Positions 15,479 to 24,738 of a stretch of DNA of 37,119 nt are shown piece by piece (the first letter of the stretch is position 1; each line of letters opens with the position of its first letter). The stretch is from JAPLDB01 sp038230515. GTDB lineage: Bacteria > Bacteroidota > Bacteroidia > AKYH767-A > 2013-40CM-41-45. The notes under the pieces were generated by a model that worked only from the letters and a program-made list of their open reading frames with translations, had not been told where the DNA came from and did not search any database. The stretch spans positions 1 through 37,119 of the forward strand of contig JBBRND010000037.1 in the NCBI GenBank assembly GCA_038230515.1. The letters are read 5' to 3'. A program made the position numbers and the translations under genes.

Positions 15479-15572
15479 ACAACTCAATTCAGATAAATAA
15501 AAACATAAATAAAGGAGTCACGCATTTATTCTTCCAAACAAAAAAGTGATATAAAATATACAGGTAACTGCA

Positions 15573-15998
15573 ATGATGAATCCTGATACTAAAATAAGCA
15601 AACCCGCAAAGAGTTCACCACGACTCGTAAAAGAGATGCATCAGCAAGCGTTGAATAACAGATTCCGTAAAAAAGAAACTATCCTTCTGTCTTTGGGAAT
15701 TGCATTGCAGAAAAATAGAATACATATCCTAAGATTAGGAAATGGGTTGAAGAAAAATACAATACACCTCCTAAGGTTAGGATATAGGTTGCAGAAAAAT
15801 ACAATATGCCTACTAAGATTAGAAGATGGGTTGAAGAAAAATACAATACGCCTCCTAAAGTTTGGATATAGGTTGCAGAAAAATACAATATACCTACTAA
15901 GATTCGGAGATGGATTGCAGAAAAATACAATACGCCTCCTAAGGTTAGGAGATGGATTGCAGAAAAATACAATGACTATTTCTTCGAAATTTCAATAA
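15573..15998 (+). CDS. Basic protein built of 14-residue tandem repeats
   Basis: 141 residues. A 38-residue Lys/Arg-rich start (MMNPDTKISKPAKSSPR...) is followed by seven 14-residue repeats of the form LRLGDGLQKNTIRL and a short tail. There is no signal peptide or known domain. The repeat is strongly basic with regularly placed Leu/Ile, so an amphipathic, nucleic-acid- or membrane-binding structure is possible, but I cannot assign a function. Because the DNA repeat is a multiple of three, the opposite strand is also open, so openness alone does not prove coding. In favour of the plus strand are a plausible ATG and a dyad promoter 88 bases upstream of it. It may be co-transcribed with the gene at 16060. 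Confidence 0.5.
   Translation: MMNPDTKISKPAKSSPRLVKEMHQQALNNRFRKKETILLSLGIALQKNRIHILRLGNGLKKNTIHLLRLGYRLQKNTICLLRLEDGLKKNTIRLLKFGYRLQKNTIYLLRFGDGLQKNTIRLLRLGDGLQKNTMTISSKFQ
15687..15980. repeat. Minisatellite: 7 tandem copies of a 42-bp unit
   Basis: Units start at 15687, 15729, 15771, 15813, 15855, 15897 and 15939. Each contains TTG(C/A)AGAAAAAT in the middle and mostly starts CTAA(A/G). Units 2 and 4 share GGGTTGAAG and end CCTC; units 3 and 5 share TATAGGTTGCAG and end CCTA. This alternation shows an 84-bp higher-order period, so the array grew partly by doubling a two-unit block. Such an array should change length between strains. Confidence 0.9.
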
Positions 15999-16059
15999 AT
16001 TCTAATTCAATAACTATAATTATCCAACTTCAAACCCAAAACCACAAACCCTTAATTCC

Positions 16060-17019
16060 ATGATCGAACTTGCCAAATATTTCCGAATACTCTTCATGAG
16101 TGTTCGCATCAGCCGCGACCGGCTGAAAGGATTTACCGAAGACCACATTCAGCGCCTCACTGCTAACAACCCGGGCGGCATCTTCACCGGTATTCTTACC
16201 GCTATACTGACTGCCTACAATAATTTTTATGGCAACCTCGCCAGCAAAAGCGTAAATGAAGCAGCCCAGGAAGGCAAAACCATTGCTATGAATGAGAGCC
16301 GGGATGAACTGGAAAAAAACCTGAGCGACAATGAAAAGCTGATTGCCTATACATATCGAACTAATAAACCATTCTATGAAGAATTTTATCCGCTCGGTCT
16401 CACTGAATATTCCAATGCCGATTTAGACACTTTCGGAACCATTACTCTTAGATATAAAACAGTATTAGGAAATCATTCGGCTGATTTTCCCGGTCCGTTT
16501 GTTACCGAGTATGGCACAAAGCACAGTACTTTTGTAACTAACCGCAGCGCACAAAGCACAGCCAAAAGTGCAGTAGATAGTGAAATAAGCGACATGGCTA
16601 CCACCCGCCCTGCTCTTGCAAAACAACTAACTATAAACGTGCTCACTATTGCTTTGCAATATGTGGGCGATGACAGCAAAGCAACCGTTTATTTCGATCA
16701 GGCAATTTTAGATAACGCATTCCGCGAAAGCGACCGCAAAGTAAGCGGTGATATAAACCCGGATACAACCGAAAACATTTTCGATAATATTTCCAAAGCC
16801 GACCTTCGGCTCACTTTTAAAAACACGGGCGAAGGTGCACTCAACTTCGGGTTTAAACTTGCTGATGACAGCGTAGTAACCGAAACCACCCATCAACTTG
16901 CTGCAGGCGCTGAGGTAAATGTTACTGCTGCAGAGTGGGGATGGACATCCGTTAATAAATTCCTAAATGTTACCAATGCCAGTGGACTGGCAGGGAGCTA
17001 TTCGGTAGAAAAAAACTAA
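16060..17019 (+). CDS. Hypothetical protein, 319 residues
   Basis: I do not recognise a named domain. There is no signal peptide or clear membrane span, so it is likely cytoplasmic. Residues 1-230 look alpha-helical and charged, with FTEDHIQRLTANNPG, an ILTAYNNFYGNL segment, then EEFYPLGLTEYSNADLD. A helical protein of this style (YxxFFG... then FYPxGLxEY) is, as I recall, common as hypothetical in Bacteroidota. The C-terminal 80 residues (about 240-319; RLTFKNTGEGALNFGFKL, VTETTHQLAAGAEVNV) look like a small beta-sandwich. It lies 61 bases after the minisatellite ORF with no terminator between and is followed by one, so it may be in the transcript that starts near 15485. Confidence 0.8.
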   Translation: MIELAKYFRILFMSVRISRDRLKGFTEDHIQRLTANNPGGIFTGILTAILTAYNNFYGNLASKSVNEAAQEGKTIAMNESRDELEKNLSDNEKLIAYTYRTNKPFYEEFYPLGLTEYSNADLDTFGTITLRYKTVLGNHSADFPGPFVTEYGTKHSTFVTNRSAQSTAKSAVDSEISDMATTRPALAKQLTINVLTIALQYVGDDSKATVYFDQAILDNAFRESDRKVSGDINPDTTENIFDNISKADLRLTFKNTGEGALNFGFKLADDSVVTETTHQLAAGAEVNVTAAEWGWTSVNKFLNVTNASGLAGSYSVEKN

Positions 17020-17204
17020 AAAGTAAAAAATTATCCTAAGCCATCATTTTAATTTTCTAATACTAAACTTAAAAACAACCGGCAATGAAATAAAAAAAAA
17101 TTTTTTGATTGCGTTTACAGAATTAATTAAATGCGATCAGGAAATTACAAGAACAAAATAAATCTGCAACCAACTTTATCCGGTAATCCGTCCGGGCTTA
17201 TCCA

Positions 17205-17241
17205 GCCGCCTTACCTCTTAAAGAAACAAGGCGGTTTTGTT
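17205..17241 (+). terminator. Rho-independent terminator after the 319-residue gene
   Basis: CCGCCTT (17206-17212) pairs with AAGGCGG (17228-17234), with a loop of about 15 bases, followed by TTTTGTTTTT. It probably ends the transcript from promoter site 3. A short ORF starting at 17131 runs through it and is not credible. Confidence 0.75.
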
Positions 17242-17316
17242 TTTATAGAGCACTCAATTAACAGGATTACCAAACTAAAAAAATAAATCTTAAAACAATA
17301 CTAACTAAAAAATCAA

Positions 17317-18984
17317 ATGAAAAAACTACTACTTCTTACTCTGTGTTTCATTTCAGCAATGCTGACTTACTCACAAATTCCCGATTCATTATTTGGAATT
17401 AACTCACTGTTACAAGTACATGTAGGGGTTGCAGGCACTACACCAACGGTAACCAAATTACTTATGCAAGCCGATGGAAAAATGATTTGCGGGGGCTATG
17501 ATTATTATAATGGCGCGAATGATCTTCACAACGACATGGTACGGTTTGATCACTGCGGCATTATTGATACTACGTTCGGAACACAGGGAATCGTACATCA
17601 AACCTTCAGCTTTCGCAACTGGAGTGAAGATTATGCCTTGCAGCCCGATGGTAAAATTTTAGTGTCAGGAATTGAAGCCAATAGCAATGCCTTTTCGAGT
17701 TACCTGCCTACAATATGCAGATACAATACTGATGGAAGCCCCGATACCTCATTTAATCATACAGGAGCTCATGCAGAACGATTCGATAATATTTCATCAG
17801 GAGATATTAATACCATCATTCAAATGCCTGGCGGTAAAATTTTATGCATCGGGTCAGTCCAAAATAATGCCGGTGGCGGAGTGTATGGTGTGGGCTTAAT
17901 GCGTTTATTGCCGGATGGCACGTTAGACCCTGCATTTGGAACCGGAGGAAAAGTCGTTTACACAGATGCAACACAATTTGGAAGTTATAAAGGTTTTCAG
18001 CTTCAAAACGGCAATATAAGGGTGATCGCTACTTACGACCAGGGATGGCCGGCAGACGGAGCCGACATTATTACATTTGATTCGCTTGGTACATTCTTAT
18101 CCAGAGTTAATGACAACCTGACTTCCTATAGTTCAGCAGGAGAAGCAGCCATTCAACCTGATGGAAAAATTCTTTATGCAGCTACAGATTATAATGGAAA
18201 TACGTTTTACTTAACCCGCTTTGATACCTCCGGAACTCCTGACCCCACCTTTGGCACTAACGGAAGGGATACAATGGTAGGAGCCACTCTTTCATCCATA
18301 ACCCTTTTAAGCACAGGAAAAATTCTGTTAGGTTTGAGCTTTTCATCCGGCCCTATTATTATGCGATTAAATAGTAACGGCTCAATTGATCCCACTTTTA
18401 ATTCCGTTTCTGTAAATGGCGCACTATATGGTTCAACTGCACTTGAACTTTCAAACGGACAATTTATGTTCGCCTTTGGTTATATCGATTTTAATATTTC
18501 ACGATATACTTTTCAATCGAACATGCCTTACATTTCAGAAAATGGAGGACAACTTCAAACCACCGGCACCGGTATCTACCAATGGCTGCTTAGTGGAACT
18601 GCCATTGCAGGCGCTGATTCAAATATCTATACTCCCGTGCAAGACGGCTGGTACTCCATGTTATTTACCGATTCATCCGGCTGTAGCTACCTTACAGATT
18701 CTTTAGAGGTAATTGATGCAGGAATAAAAGAATTGGTAAAAGGAGATGTACTGATTTATCCAAATCCATTCAGCACCTCAGCAACAATTAAAATCAATTC
18801 ACAATTCATGATGCACGATGCACAATTAAAAATATATGACCTTACCGGAAGGATGCTGAAACAATATTCAATATTCAATAATCAATTTTCAATCGAAAAA
18901 GGAAATCTTTCAGCAGGAATGTATTATTATGAAATAGAAAATAATGAGAAAACAGTTTATAAGGGAAAGTTATTGATTAACTGA
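17317..18984 (+). CDS. T9SS-secreted delta-60-repeat protein
   Basis: 555 residues. Signal peptide MKKLLLLTLCFISAMLTYSQ. At least five delta-60 repeats follow (about 40-370), each with QPDGKILv.G, then RyntDGspDtsFGtnG; they form a beta-propeller-like domain. A short Ig-like segment (about 395-465, TGIYQWLLSGTAI) precedes the type A sorting domain, which starts LIYPNPFSTSATIKIN (about 475) and ends TVYKGKLLIN. It should be exported through T9SS; binding partner unknown. No clear promoter was found, and the terminator 72 bases upstream suggests its own transcription. The next gene follows after 109 bases with no strong terminator, so co-transcription is possible. Confidence 0.88.
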   Translation: MKKLLLLTLCFISAMLTYSQIPDSLFGINSLLQVHVGVAGTTPTVTKLLMQADGKMICGGYDYYNGANDLHNDMVRFDHCGIIDTTFGTQGIVHQTFSFRNWSEDYALQPDGKILVSGIEANSNAFSSYLPTICRYNTDGSPDTSFNHTGAHAERFDNISSGDINTIIQMPGGKILCIGSVQNNAGGGVYGVGLMRLLPDGTLDPAFGTGGKVVYTDATQFGSYKGFQLQNGNIRVIATYDQGWPADGADIITFDSLGTFLSRVNDNLTSYSSAGEAAIQPDGKILYAATDYNGNTFYLTRFDTSGTPDPTFGTNGRDTMVGATLSSITLLSTGKILLGLSFSSGPIIMRLNSNGSIDPTFNSVSVNGALYGSTALELSNGQFMFAFGYIDFNISRYTFQSNMPYISENGGQLQTTGTGIYQWLLSGTAIAGADSNIYTPVQDGWYSMLFTDSSGCSYLTDSLEVIDAGIKELVKGDVLIYPNPFSTSATIKINSQFMMHDAQLKIYDLTGRMLKQYSIFNNQFSIEKGNLSAGMYYYEIENNEKTVYKGKLLIN

Positions 18985-19093
18985 TGATGTTCAGGCAATA
19001 GAAACTTGGAGCGTGACAATCGAAGAAGAAAGTGTGCAATCGTTTTATCAACAAAACAAATTCGTTTGACTTACTAACTTAAAACAAAAATAC

Positions 19094-22000
19094 ATGAAAT
19101 CACTCCTCCTTTCCGTTAGTGTTTTAATTTGTATTTCAGTTATCCAATCTGCAAATGCGCAAGTTGCTACTTACACACAGGAAGTTTTTAATGCGTCCAT
19201 TCCGTTTAATGGTGCTACTCCAGATCGAAGGGTAACTACTACCGATTGGTTTCAAAGTAAAGTGAGCGGAACGGCAGGAGCACCAAATGATTTTGAATGG
19301 GTAAACGCAGGAGCCAATCCTGTAGTGGCAAATCAAAATATCGCAGGGTTTCCTGCGGGGGCAGGATTTGTAAGATACATTAACAGAACGGTAGCGTACC
19401 CGGCAGTTTCAGGTGCACCAACTGGCGATGCAGCATTCTTAGCTTCGCGTGCATTAGATTTTTCGAATCACACTGTTTTCAGTGCAACAGCAGATACCAT
19501 CGGAATCTCCATCTGGAGAGATAACACTGCCCTGCCAATTAATGTCCTTGATTACATAGAAGTTTATTTAAATACGAAGCCCGATTTATTCGGAGCTACA
19601 TTGCTTTCAACCACCGCAGCCGTTACTCGCATTAACCGTTCTTCCACCCAAACACCTGTTGCGGCACTGCCGGGCAACTGGAACAGGTACCAGTTTCGCA
19701 TTCCCAACCTTCCTCAATTTGTAAGTGCCGGGGGCGGCTCATCCAGCGTGTATGTAATTGTAAAAGCAGTAAGTGCGGGAGGCAACAATATTTTTTTTGA
19801 TAACTACAACATGCCGCAGTGGACAACTGCAATGACTATTCAAAGCGCACAATTAATCTACCAGGAAAACACAAACATTGGGAGGAACTCTCAAAACAAT
19901 TTATTGCTTGGAGTAAGAGTGACCACCAAAGGAAGTACCGCACCCCTGAAACTGGATGCCGCAACCTTTTCACTATCCTCAAGCACAGACTGGCCAAACG
20001 ATGTGCTAAACTCCTATTGCTATTACACGGCAGGAACTGATAACTACATGAGTACTGCTGCAGGTGCTGTAAGCATGCCTTTGTTAGGCGCAGGTCCGCT
20101 GGCGGGAACTCTCAATTTCGGGTGGTGGTCTGTTGTGTGCAGCTTTCCTACCGCCACACCTGTCACTATGAATTTAAATCCCGGTAGCGATAATTATTTC
20201 TGGCTCATAGTTGACGTAAAGGGTACTGCCACACCGGGCAATTACATTGGGGCAGAATTGCAATTTATCACCAATGTTACATCTTTAAGTGTCTGCAATT
20301 TTTATGGCAACGGAGTTTCGAGCGCAAACCTCGTAACAACACCCATTCCTGGTCAAACCTTTGGAAAGGCGCGGCTTGTTGAAACATCTTATAACATTCC
20401 TTCTTACGTTTATGGTTGTTCATTCAACGGATACAATCAAAATGATTTTATCAGCGCAGTGTTTATGCCCGGTGATAATTTCACTCAAATTCAGAACTAT
20501 GATCACGATGTTACCTGTGCTGCATGCCTCGTTACTTCAGGCACGCCTGCGCATTGCATTCGTGTACCCGATCATCCGAATGATTACACACGCTTCGATC
20601 CGGTAAATGTTTCCACATTTAAAAACAGGAGAGTGCAGGTGACTACCGGGTATGGTGTACGCGGATCGGGGTCATCGTACACATTAAAAGTACAGGCAGG
20701 TGAATGGGCTTCCAACAGTAATAATATTGCCGTATTTATTGACTGGAATAATGATGGCGATTTTGATGATACCTATAATGGACCCGGTGGCTTAATTTCT
20801 GAAAATTATGGCACTCATACTATGCTGAACGGTGACCTGACTAATTATCCGGTTACTATATGGCCTATTAATACAACATGGAACATTAATGTTCCAACTG
20901 CATCGGATATAGTAACCGATTTGAATGATGCTACCCAATTACCAAACAACAGCACAGGTCCGGTATTTCCCGGCAATGTAAGAATGCGCATACGCGAAGT
21001 TTTTGGAGTGAATCCGATTAATCCTTTTCTGAACAGCTATATCTATGGCGAAACAGAGGACTATACAATAGAGGTATTGGATGCATGTCCTCCTAATTCA
21101 ACGTTTAATATTTGTAAATGGATAGGAAGTACGTCAGCCTGGTCTGACAGTTCCAACTGGTGCCCGACTACTCCAACTATAAATGACGTGGCATACATAC
21201 CTGTTCTGAATGCAGCGTTTAAATATCCGGTTATCGGCAGCAATACTACTGCAAAATGCCGCTTGTTAAAAATTATGGATAACGGTGCAGGCACCGGTGC
21301 ACAGGTAAATATAGATGCTCCGCAAAACGGAAAACTCATTGTGGCTGACGATGTAATTATCGGGCAGGGAGCGCCTGTTGCCGGTTCAACAGCAAACATC
21401 AATGTTACAGGTTCCTTTCAGAAAACACAAACCATTCCTTCCAAAACATCAGTTCCTCCCGCAGGCGTTGCATTATTACAACCAACGCCATTTCGTATCA
21501 ATGCGCAGCAAAAAACACAAATCGCTTATACAGCTACCGAGCTTGCAACTACCTATGGCTGGAAAGCGGGAGACATTATTGACCAGATAAGTATTGAAGT
21601 AAATAGTATTCCAGGTGGAGCCGGTGCTTCAACATATGGAACCGCTCTCGGAGGCTTTAGAATTCAGGCATACCTCACTTCCGCCATAATAACCTATCCA
21701 AATCCGGTTCCCGCAAACACAAAAATAGCTGTAGCTGCAGGTGATCCTAATGTGGTGGCAGGTTGGCCGAGAATTATTTATGGACCCACTATTTTAACTC
21801 TAAACATGCCTCAGGCAGTCAACGGAACACAGGCGGGAGGAAATTACTATACCTTTAATCTCATCCCTAACACATTTGTTTGGGATGGGTTGAGCAACCT
21901 GGTGCTTGAATTCTGTACCTGGACCTGGGGTGTTGCCCCATCTAAAAATTATATTTTATATGATGAAGCAAGTACATCATTTAATGTACTATCTATAAAC

Positions 22001-23779
22001 GGATCTCTATCTTCTGCGGGACCGATTACCGGATATACTATAGATGGAGCCGGGCATTATGCAGGAGGTACAAGCGCCACTGTTACCGCAACAACCTGGC
22101 AATTTCGCCCACGACTCGATTTTGCTTTTCATCGTCCGTATTCAAAAGCTGATATTATTGTAGGCGGCAATTGGATAAATAATAATAAAGGAACTTTTGC
22201 TCCGTCTATTGTAACAGGTTCAGCAGGATTCAGGGCGGGCTACAGCAAAGTGGTTTTTGATCCGGTGGCAGCGTTGCGCAGCACCGTAAATTCACCGGGG
22301 CTTACTTCAGTTAATGTCTGGAATCCTATAGCGCAGCCGGCTTCCTTAGCCGCATTGACAGATATTGATCAGAACATAACGAGCCAGCTAAGCACAGCGC
22401 CCATTGTCTCTACTGTTTTCAATCAACTTGAGATAAATAAAGTAAGCGCAACCGGCAAAGTGGTAAAACAAAATTCAACCTTTGCATCAACGGTTGGCGA
22501 CTATGCCGATTCTTTGGCTTTGACCAATGGAGAACTAAATTTAAACAGGAAAACCTTTACACTCCAAAACTCTTCAGCAGCCTACCTTGCAAGAACTAAT
22601 GGCTGGCTCAGAAGCGAAGATAACAGCGGTCCATTAGCCGGAACCATGCAAAGTATTTTTACCTGGAAGATAGGGACAGGAACAACAGGGACCTATAACT
22701 TTCCCTTTAAAGGTGCTTCAACCAATGTCTTTAATTTTACTTATAATAAAACAATAGCCGCAAATGATGTGGGTGATTTATCCATTGCCACCTATGGAAC
22801 GCCTCCAAACAATACCCCTTATACGTTTCCTCTTTTGCCGCTTGGAAATCCATTACGTGTTAATGGAATGACTGCACAATCGTCTTTACTTGATTGTACA
22901 CCATGGACCGTAGATCGTTTCTGGTATGTTAAAATAACAAATATTACGATATTAGCAGTAGGAGAAACTTTCAGATTTGAGTACGATCCTGTTGAGGGAA
23001 CACTATTAGCAAACTATGTAAGTGGGGAAATGAAGGCACAACGTTTTGAATTGACAGGAGCAATCCCTGGTTGGCATTCTCCCTACCCTGGACAGACAGA
23101 TGGCATTAGCGGTTCTAATAGATTTGTTCAGCTCTCGGCTGATCAACTTGATTTTTCTTATAACATTTGGGCAATTACTAATTTAAATAATGGGCAACCC
23201 CCGTTAGGAGAGTTTCCATGGAGCCTGCCCGTTGAACTTATTTCGTTTACTGCAAATGCAACAGAAAATAAACAAGTGCTCTGCAAATGGACTACCGCTA
23301 CAGAAATCAACAACGATTATTTCACTGTTGAAAGAAGCAAAGACGGAACTGAATTTGAAGAAGCAGGAAAAGTTAAAGGCGCTGGAAATTCAACCATTGT
23401 TTTAAATTATTCTTTTATTGATGAACATCCTTACCCGGGTGTTTCCTATTACCGCTTAAAGCAAACAGATTTTGATGCCAGGTTTTCTTATTCAGATGTA
23501 ATTGCTGTAAATATAAACCGTTCATCAGGTAAAGAGTTGTTTGTTTATCCAATCCCTGCAAGTAATCATCTTGCTGTTCAGTTCAACTCCTGCTCACAAT
23601 GGCTCTACTCCCTACAACTCATTGATGCACTCGGCCGAGTAGTTCTTGAAAAGAAAGGCAACGCAACACAGGATGAAAATCTAATTGATATGAATGTGGC
23701 ACCACTGGCAAAAGGAATTTACAATCTGCAACTCATTACAAACGATGAAGCACAACAAACAAGAGTGGTGATACAATAA
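19094..23779 (+). CDS. Large T9SS-secreted GEVED-domain protein
   Basis: 1561 residues. Signal peptide ending near residue 23 (...VIQSANAQ). An N-terminal beta domain (25-230) and BNR/exo-alpha-type beta regions lead to a GEVED domain (about 515-665, with FIDWNNDGDFDD and YGETEDYTIEVLD). A long beta-rich region of unknown fold (670-1370) contains CKWIGSTSAWSDSSNWCP, typical of Bacteroidota surface proteins. An Ig-like domain beginning LPVELISFTAN (about 1377) is clearly homologous to the one in the 672-residue propeller protein (shared TATE.NNDYFT.ERS and GVSYYRLKQTD). The sorting domain begins with the variant FVYPIPASNHLAVQF, Ile replacing the usual Asn of YPNP, and ends TRVVIQ. Function unknown; adhesion or scaffolding is a guess. 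Confidence 0.88.
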   Translation: MKSLLLSVSVLICISVIQSANAQVATYTQEVFNASIPFNGATPDRRVTTTDWFQSKVSGTAGAPNDFEWVNAGANPVVANQNIAGFPAGAGFVRYINRTVAYPAVSGAPTGDAAFLASRALDFSNHTVFSATADTIGISIWRDNTALPINVLDYIEVYLNTKPDLFGATLLSTTAAVTRINRSSTQTPVAALPGNWNRYQFRIPNLPQFVSAGGGSSSVYVIVKAVSAGGNNIFFDNYNMPQWTTAMTIQSAQLIYQENTNIGRNSQNNLLLGVRVTTKGSTAPLKLDAATFSLSSSTDWPNDVLNSYCYYTAGTDNYMSTAAGAVSMPLLGAGPLAGTLNFGWWSVVCSFPTATPVTMNLNPGSDNYFWLIVDVKGTATPGNYIGAELQFITNVTSLSVCNFYGNGVSSANLVTTPIPGQTFGKARLVETSYNIPSYVYGCSFNGYNQNDFISAVFMPGDNFTQIQNYDHDVTCAACLVTSGTPAHCIRVPDHPNDYTRFDPVNVSTFKNRRVQVTTGYGVRGSGSSYTLKVQAGEWASNSNNIAVFIDWNNDGDFDDTYNGPGGLISENYGTHTMLNGDLTNYPVTIWPINTTWNINVPTASDIVTDLNDATQLPNNSTGPVFPGNVRMRIREVFGVNPINPFLNSYIYGETEDYTIEVLDACPPNSTFNICKWIGSTSAWSDSSNWCPTTPTINDVAYIPVLNAAFKYPVIGSNTTAKCRLLKIMDNGAGTGAQVNIDAPQNGKLIVADDVIIGQGAPVAGSTANINVTGSFQKTQTIPSKTSVPPAGVALLQPTPFRINAQQKTQIAYTATELATTYGWKAGDIIDQISIEVNSIPGGAGASTYGTALGGFRIQAYLTSAIITYPNPVPANTKIAVAAGDPNVVAGWPRIIYGPTILTLNMPQAVNGTQAGGNYYTFNLIPNTFVWDGLSNLVLEFCTWTWGVAPSKNYILYDEASTSFNVLSINGSLSSAGPITGYTIDGAGHYAGGTSATVTATTWQFRPRLDFAFHRPYSKADIIVGGNWINNNKGTFAPSIVTGSAGFRAGYSKVVFDPVAALRSTVNSPGLTSVNVWNPIAQPASLAALTDIDQNITSQLSTAPIVSTVFNQLEINKVSATGKVVKQNSTFASTVGDYADSLALTNGELNLNRKTFTLQNSSAAYLARTNGWLRSEDNSGPLAGTMQSIFTWKIGTGTTGTYNFPFKGASTNVFNFTYNKTIAANDVGDLSIATYGTPPNNTPYTFPLLPLGNPLRVNGMTAQSSLLDCTPWTVDRFWYVKITNITILAVGETFRFEYDPVEGTLLANYVSGEMKAQRFELTGAIPGWHSPYPGQTDGISGSNRFVQLSADQLDFSYNIWAITNLNNGQPPLGEFPWSLPVELISFTANATENKQVLCKWTTATEINNDYFTVERSKDGTEFEEAGKVKGAGNSTIVLNYSFIDEHPYPGVSYYRLKQTDFDARFSYSDVIAVNINRSSGKELFVYPIPASNHLAVQFNSCSQWLYSLQLIDALGRVVLEKKGNATQDENLIDMNVAPLAKGIYNLQLITNDEAQQTRVVIQ

Positions 23780-23805
23780 TCCGTTTCCCTTTATCCCTAA
23801 ATGAG

Positions 23806-23837
23806 AATCCGCTCCTGATTATCGGGGCGGATTTTTT
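23806..23837 (+). terminator. Rho-independent terminator of the 1561-residue gene
   Basis: AATCCGCTCC (23806-23815) and GGGGCGGATT (23824-23833) form a 10-bp stem with one wobble and an 8-base loop, followed by a T-run. It faces the convergent gene at 23865, whose minus-strand side has no T-run, so it works mainly on the plus strand. Confidence 0.85.
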
Positions 23838-23864
23838 AATGCATTATCCTCACGGCATCAAACT

Positions 23865-24380
23865 TCATTTCAAAAAAATTGTTTTCCTGTAAAAACCTGT
23901 AATGATAAAATCAAGAATGACAAGCCAAAGAACTGCAGCACTTGCATACATCACTTCTTTCGGCACCAGGTGAAGCAAAAACAAAACAGCGCCTACATAC
24001 GCAGTCATCACCCAAAGAAGTTTTATCACATCGCTGCGCATTTTTTGTTTCTTGTTTAAGAAACGTATCGCGTACGTAATCGCAACACCAAGAAGCCCGG
24101 TGGCTAAAACAATATCTGAAAAAGGATAATGCTGAATTTTCAAAAACACCCCTACAAGAACGACAGCGAAGCAAAGTTTAATGATATCCCAATAAATGGT
24201 ACGCAGGATAGTTCCGTTACGCAGCACGAGAAAAAATCCGGCAAACTCTGCCAATCCATTGCCGGTAGTAACCACGTTAAATCCGAAACTTTCTGTTGGC
24301 GTTACCACCATAAAGATGGTTCCGAATAAAGTAACAAGGAGAGAAAACCCAATCAGGAGAAGAATTCTTTTGTTGGTCAA
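23865..24380 (-). CDS. Multi-spanning membrane protein, GldL-related
   Basis: 171 residues with about five hydrophobic segments: near 6-25, 40-55, 65-82, 90-110 and a C-terminal pair around 120-165. The stretch VFLKIQHYPFSDIVLATGLLG resembles the N-terminal two-helix motif (FKI.H.PGAD..L..G) of GldL, the T9SS/gliding motor membrane subunit, and of related small Bacteroidota membrane proteins. It is too short for a full GldL and has no GldM or GldK next to it, so I do not call it gldL. It starts 35 bases after the 83-residue gene ends and is likely in one operon with it. Confidence 0.7.
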   Translation of the reverse strand: MTNKRILLLIGFSLLVTLFGTIFMVVTPTESFGFNVVTTGNGLAEFAGFFLVLRNGTILRTIYWDIIKLCFAVVLVGVFLKIQHYPFSDIVLATGLLGVAITYAIRFLNKKQKMRSDVIKLLWVMTAYVGAVLFLLHLVPKEVMYASAAVLWLVILDFIITGFYRKTIFLK

Positions 24381-24415
24381 TTTAGAGAGCGTATTTTAGT
24401 AAGGCAGAGAAAAAA

Positions 24416-24667
24416 TCAACTCTCATAATCCTTCCCGTAATACTGCTCCATCAGTCGAGTGATACCAAGCATGGCATCCCACTGACTTACTTTTCCTTCC
24501 TGAATACCGTTTAAAATTTCTTCTTCTTCCTTTTTAAATTTCTCTCTGCCTTTACTCATAAAGGAAGGAAGCGCTGTTTGTTGCTCGGAAGATAGACTGC
24601 TGCGCAATTTCTCTTCGCGATAATTCATTTCTTTTTCGAGCCGGTCGTAACGTGAATAATCTGCCAT
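24416..24667 (-). CDS. Small charged hypothetical protein
   Basis: 83 residues, rich in Glu and Lys (KGREKFKKEEEEILNG), probably helical, without signal peptide or known domain. It starts MADYSRYDRLEKEMNYREEK at an ATG preceded by an AT-rich leader. It lies 71 bases after the 1000-residue gene and 35 bases before the membrane-protein gene, all on the minus strand. The codon pattern and good placement make it likely to be real. Function unknown. Confidence 0.65.
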   Translation of the reverse strand: MADYSRYDRLEKEMNYREEKLRSSLSSEQQTALPSFMSKGREKFKKEEEEILNGIQEGKVSQWDAMLGITRLMEQYYGKDYES

Positions 24668-24738
24668 GATAGGTTTAGTTAATTTGACAATTGGTTTACT
24701 GAGTTAATTGGGAATACACAAAAGTGAGATTTATTTTT

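Noticed and set aside
15679..15972. Minus-strand 97-codon hydrophobic repeat ORF
   Set aside because: It is open only because the 42-bp unit is a multiple of three; no promoter seen on that strand, whereas the plus strand has one.
15687..15980. CRISPR array
   Set aside because: Repeats are directly adjacent with no unique spacers, and the period is 42 bp throughout.
17131..17289. 52-codon plus-strand ORF
   Set aside because: It reads through the strong terminator at 17205-17241 and resembles no protein.
23865..24380. Calling this gene gldL
   Set aside because: Only a short motif is similar, the protein is too short, and none of the gliding/T9SS motor genes are adjacent.
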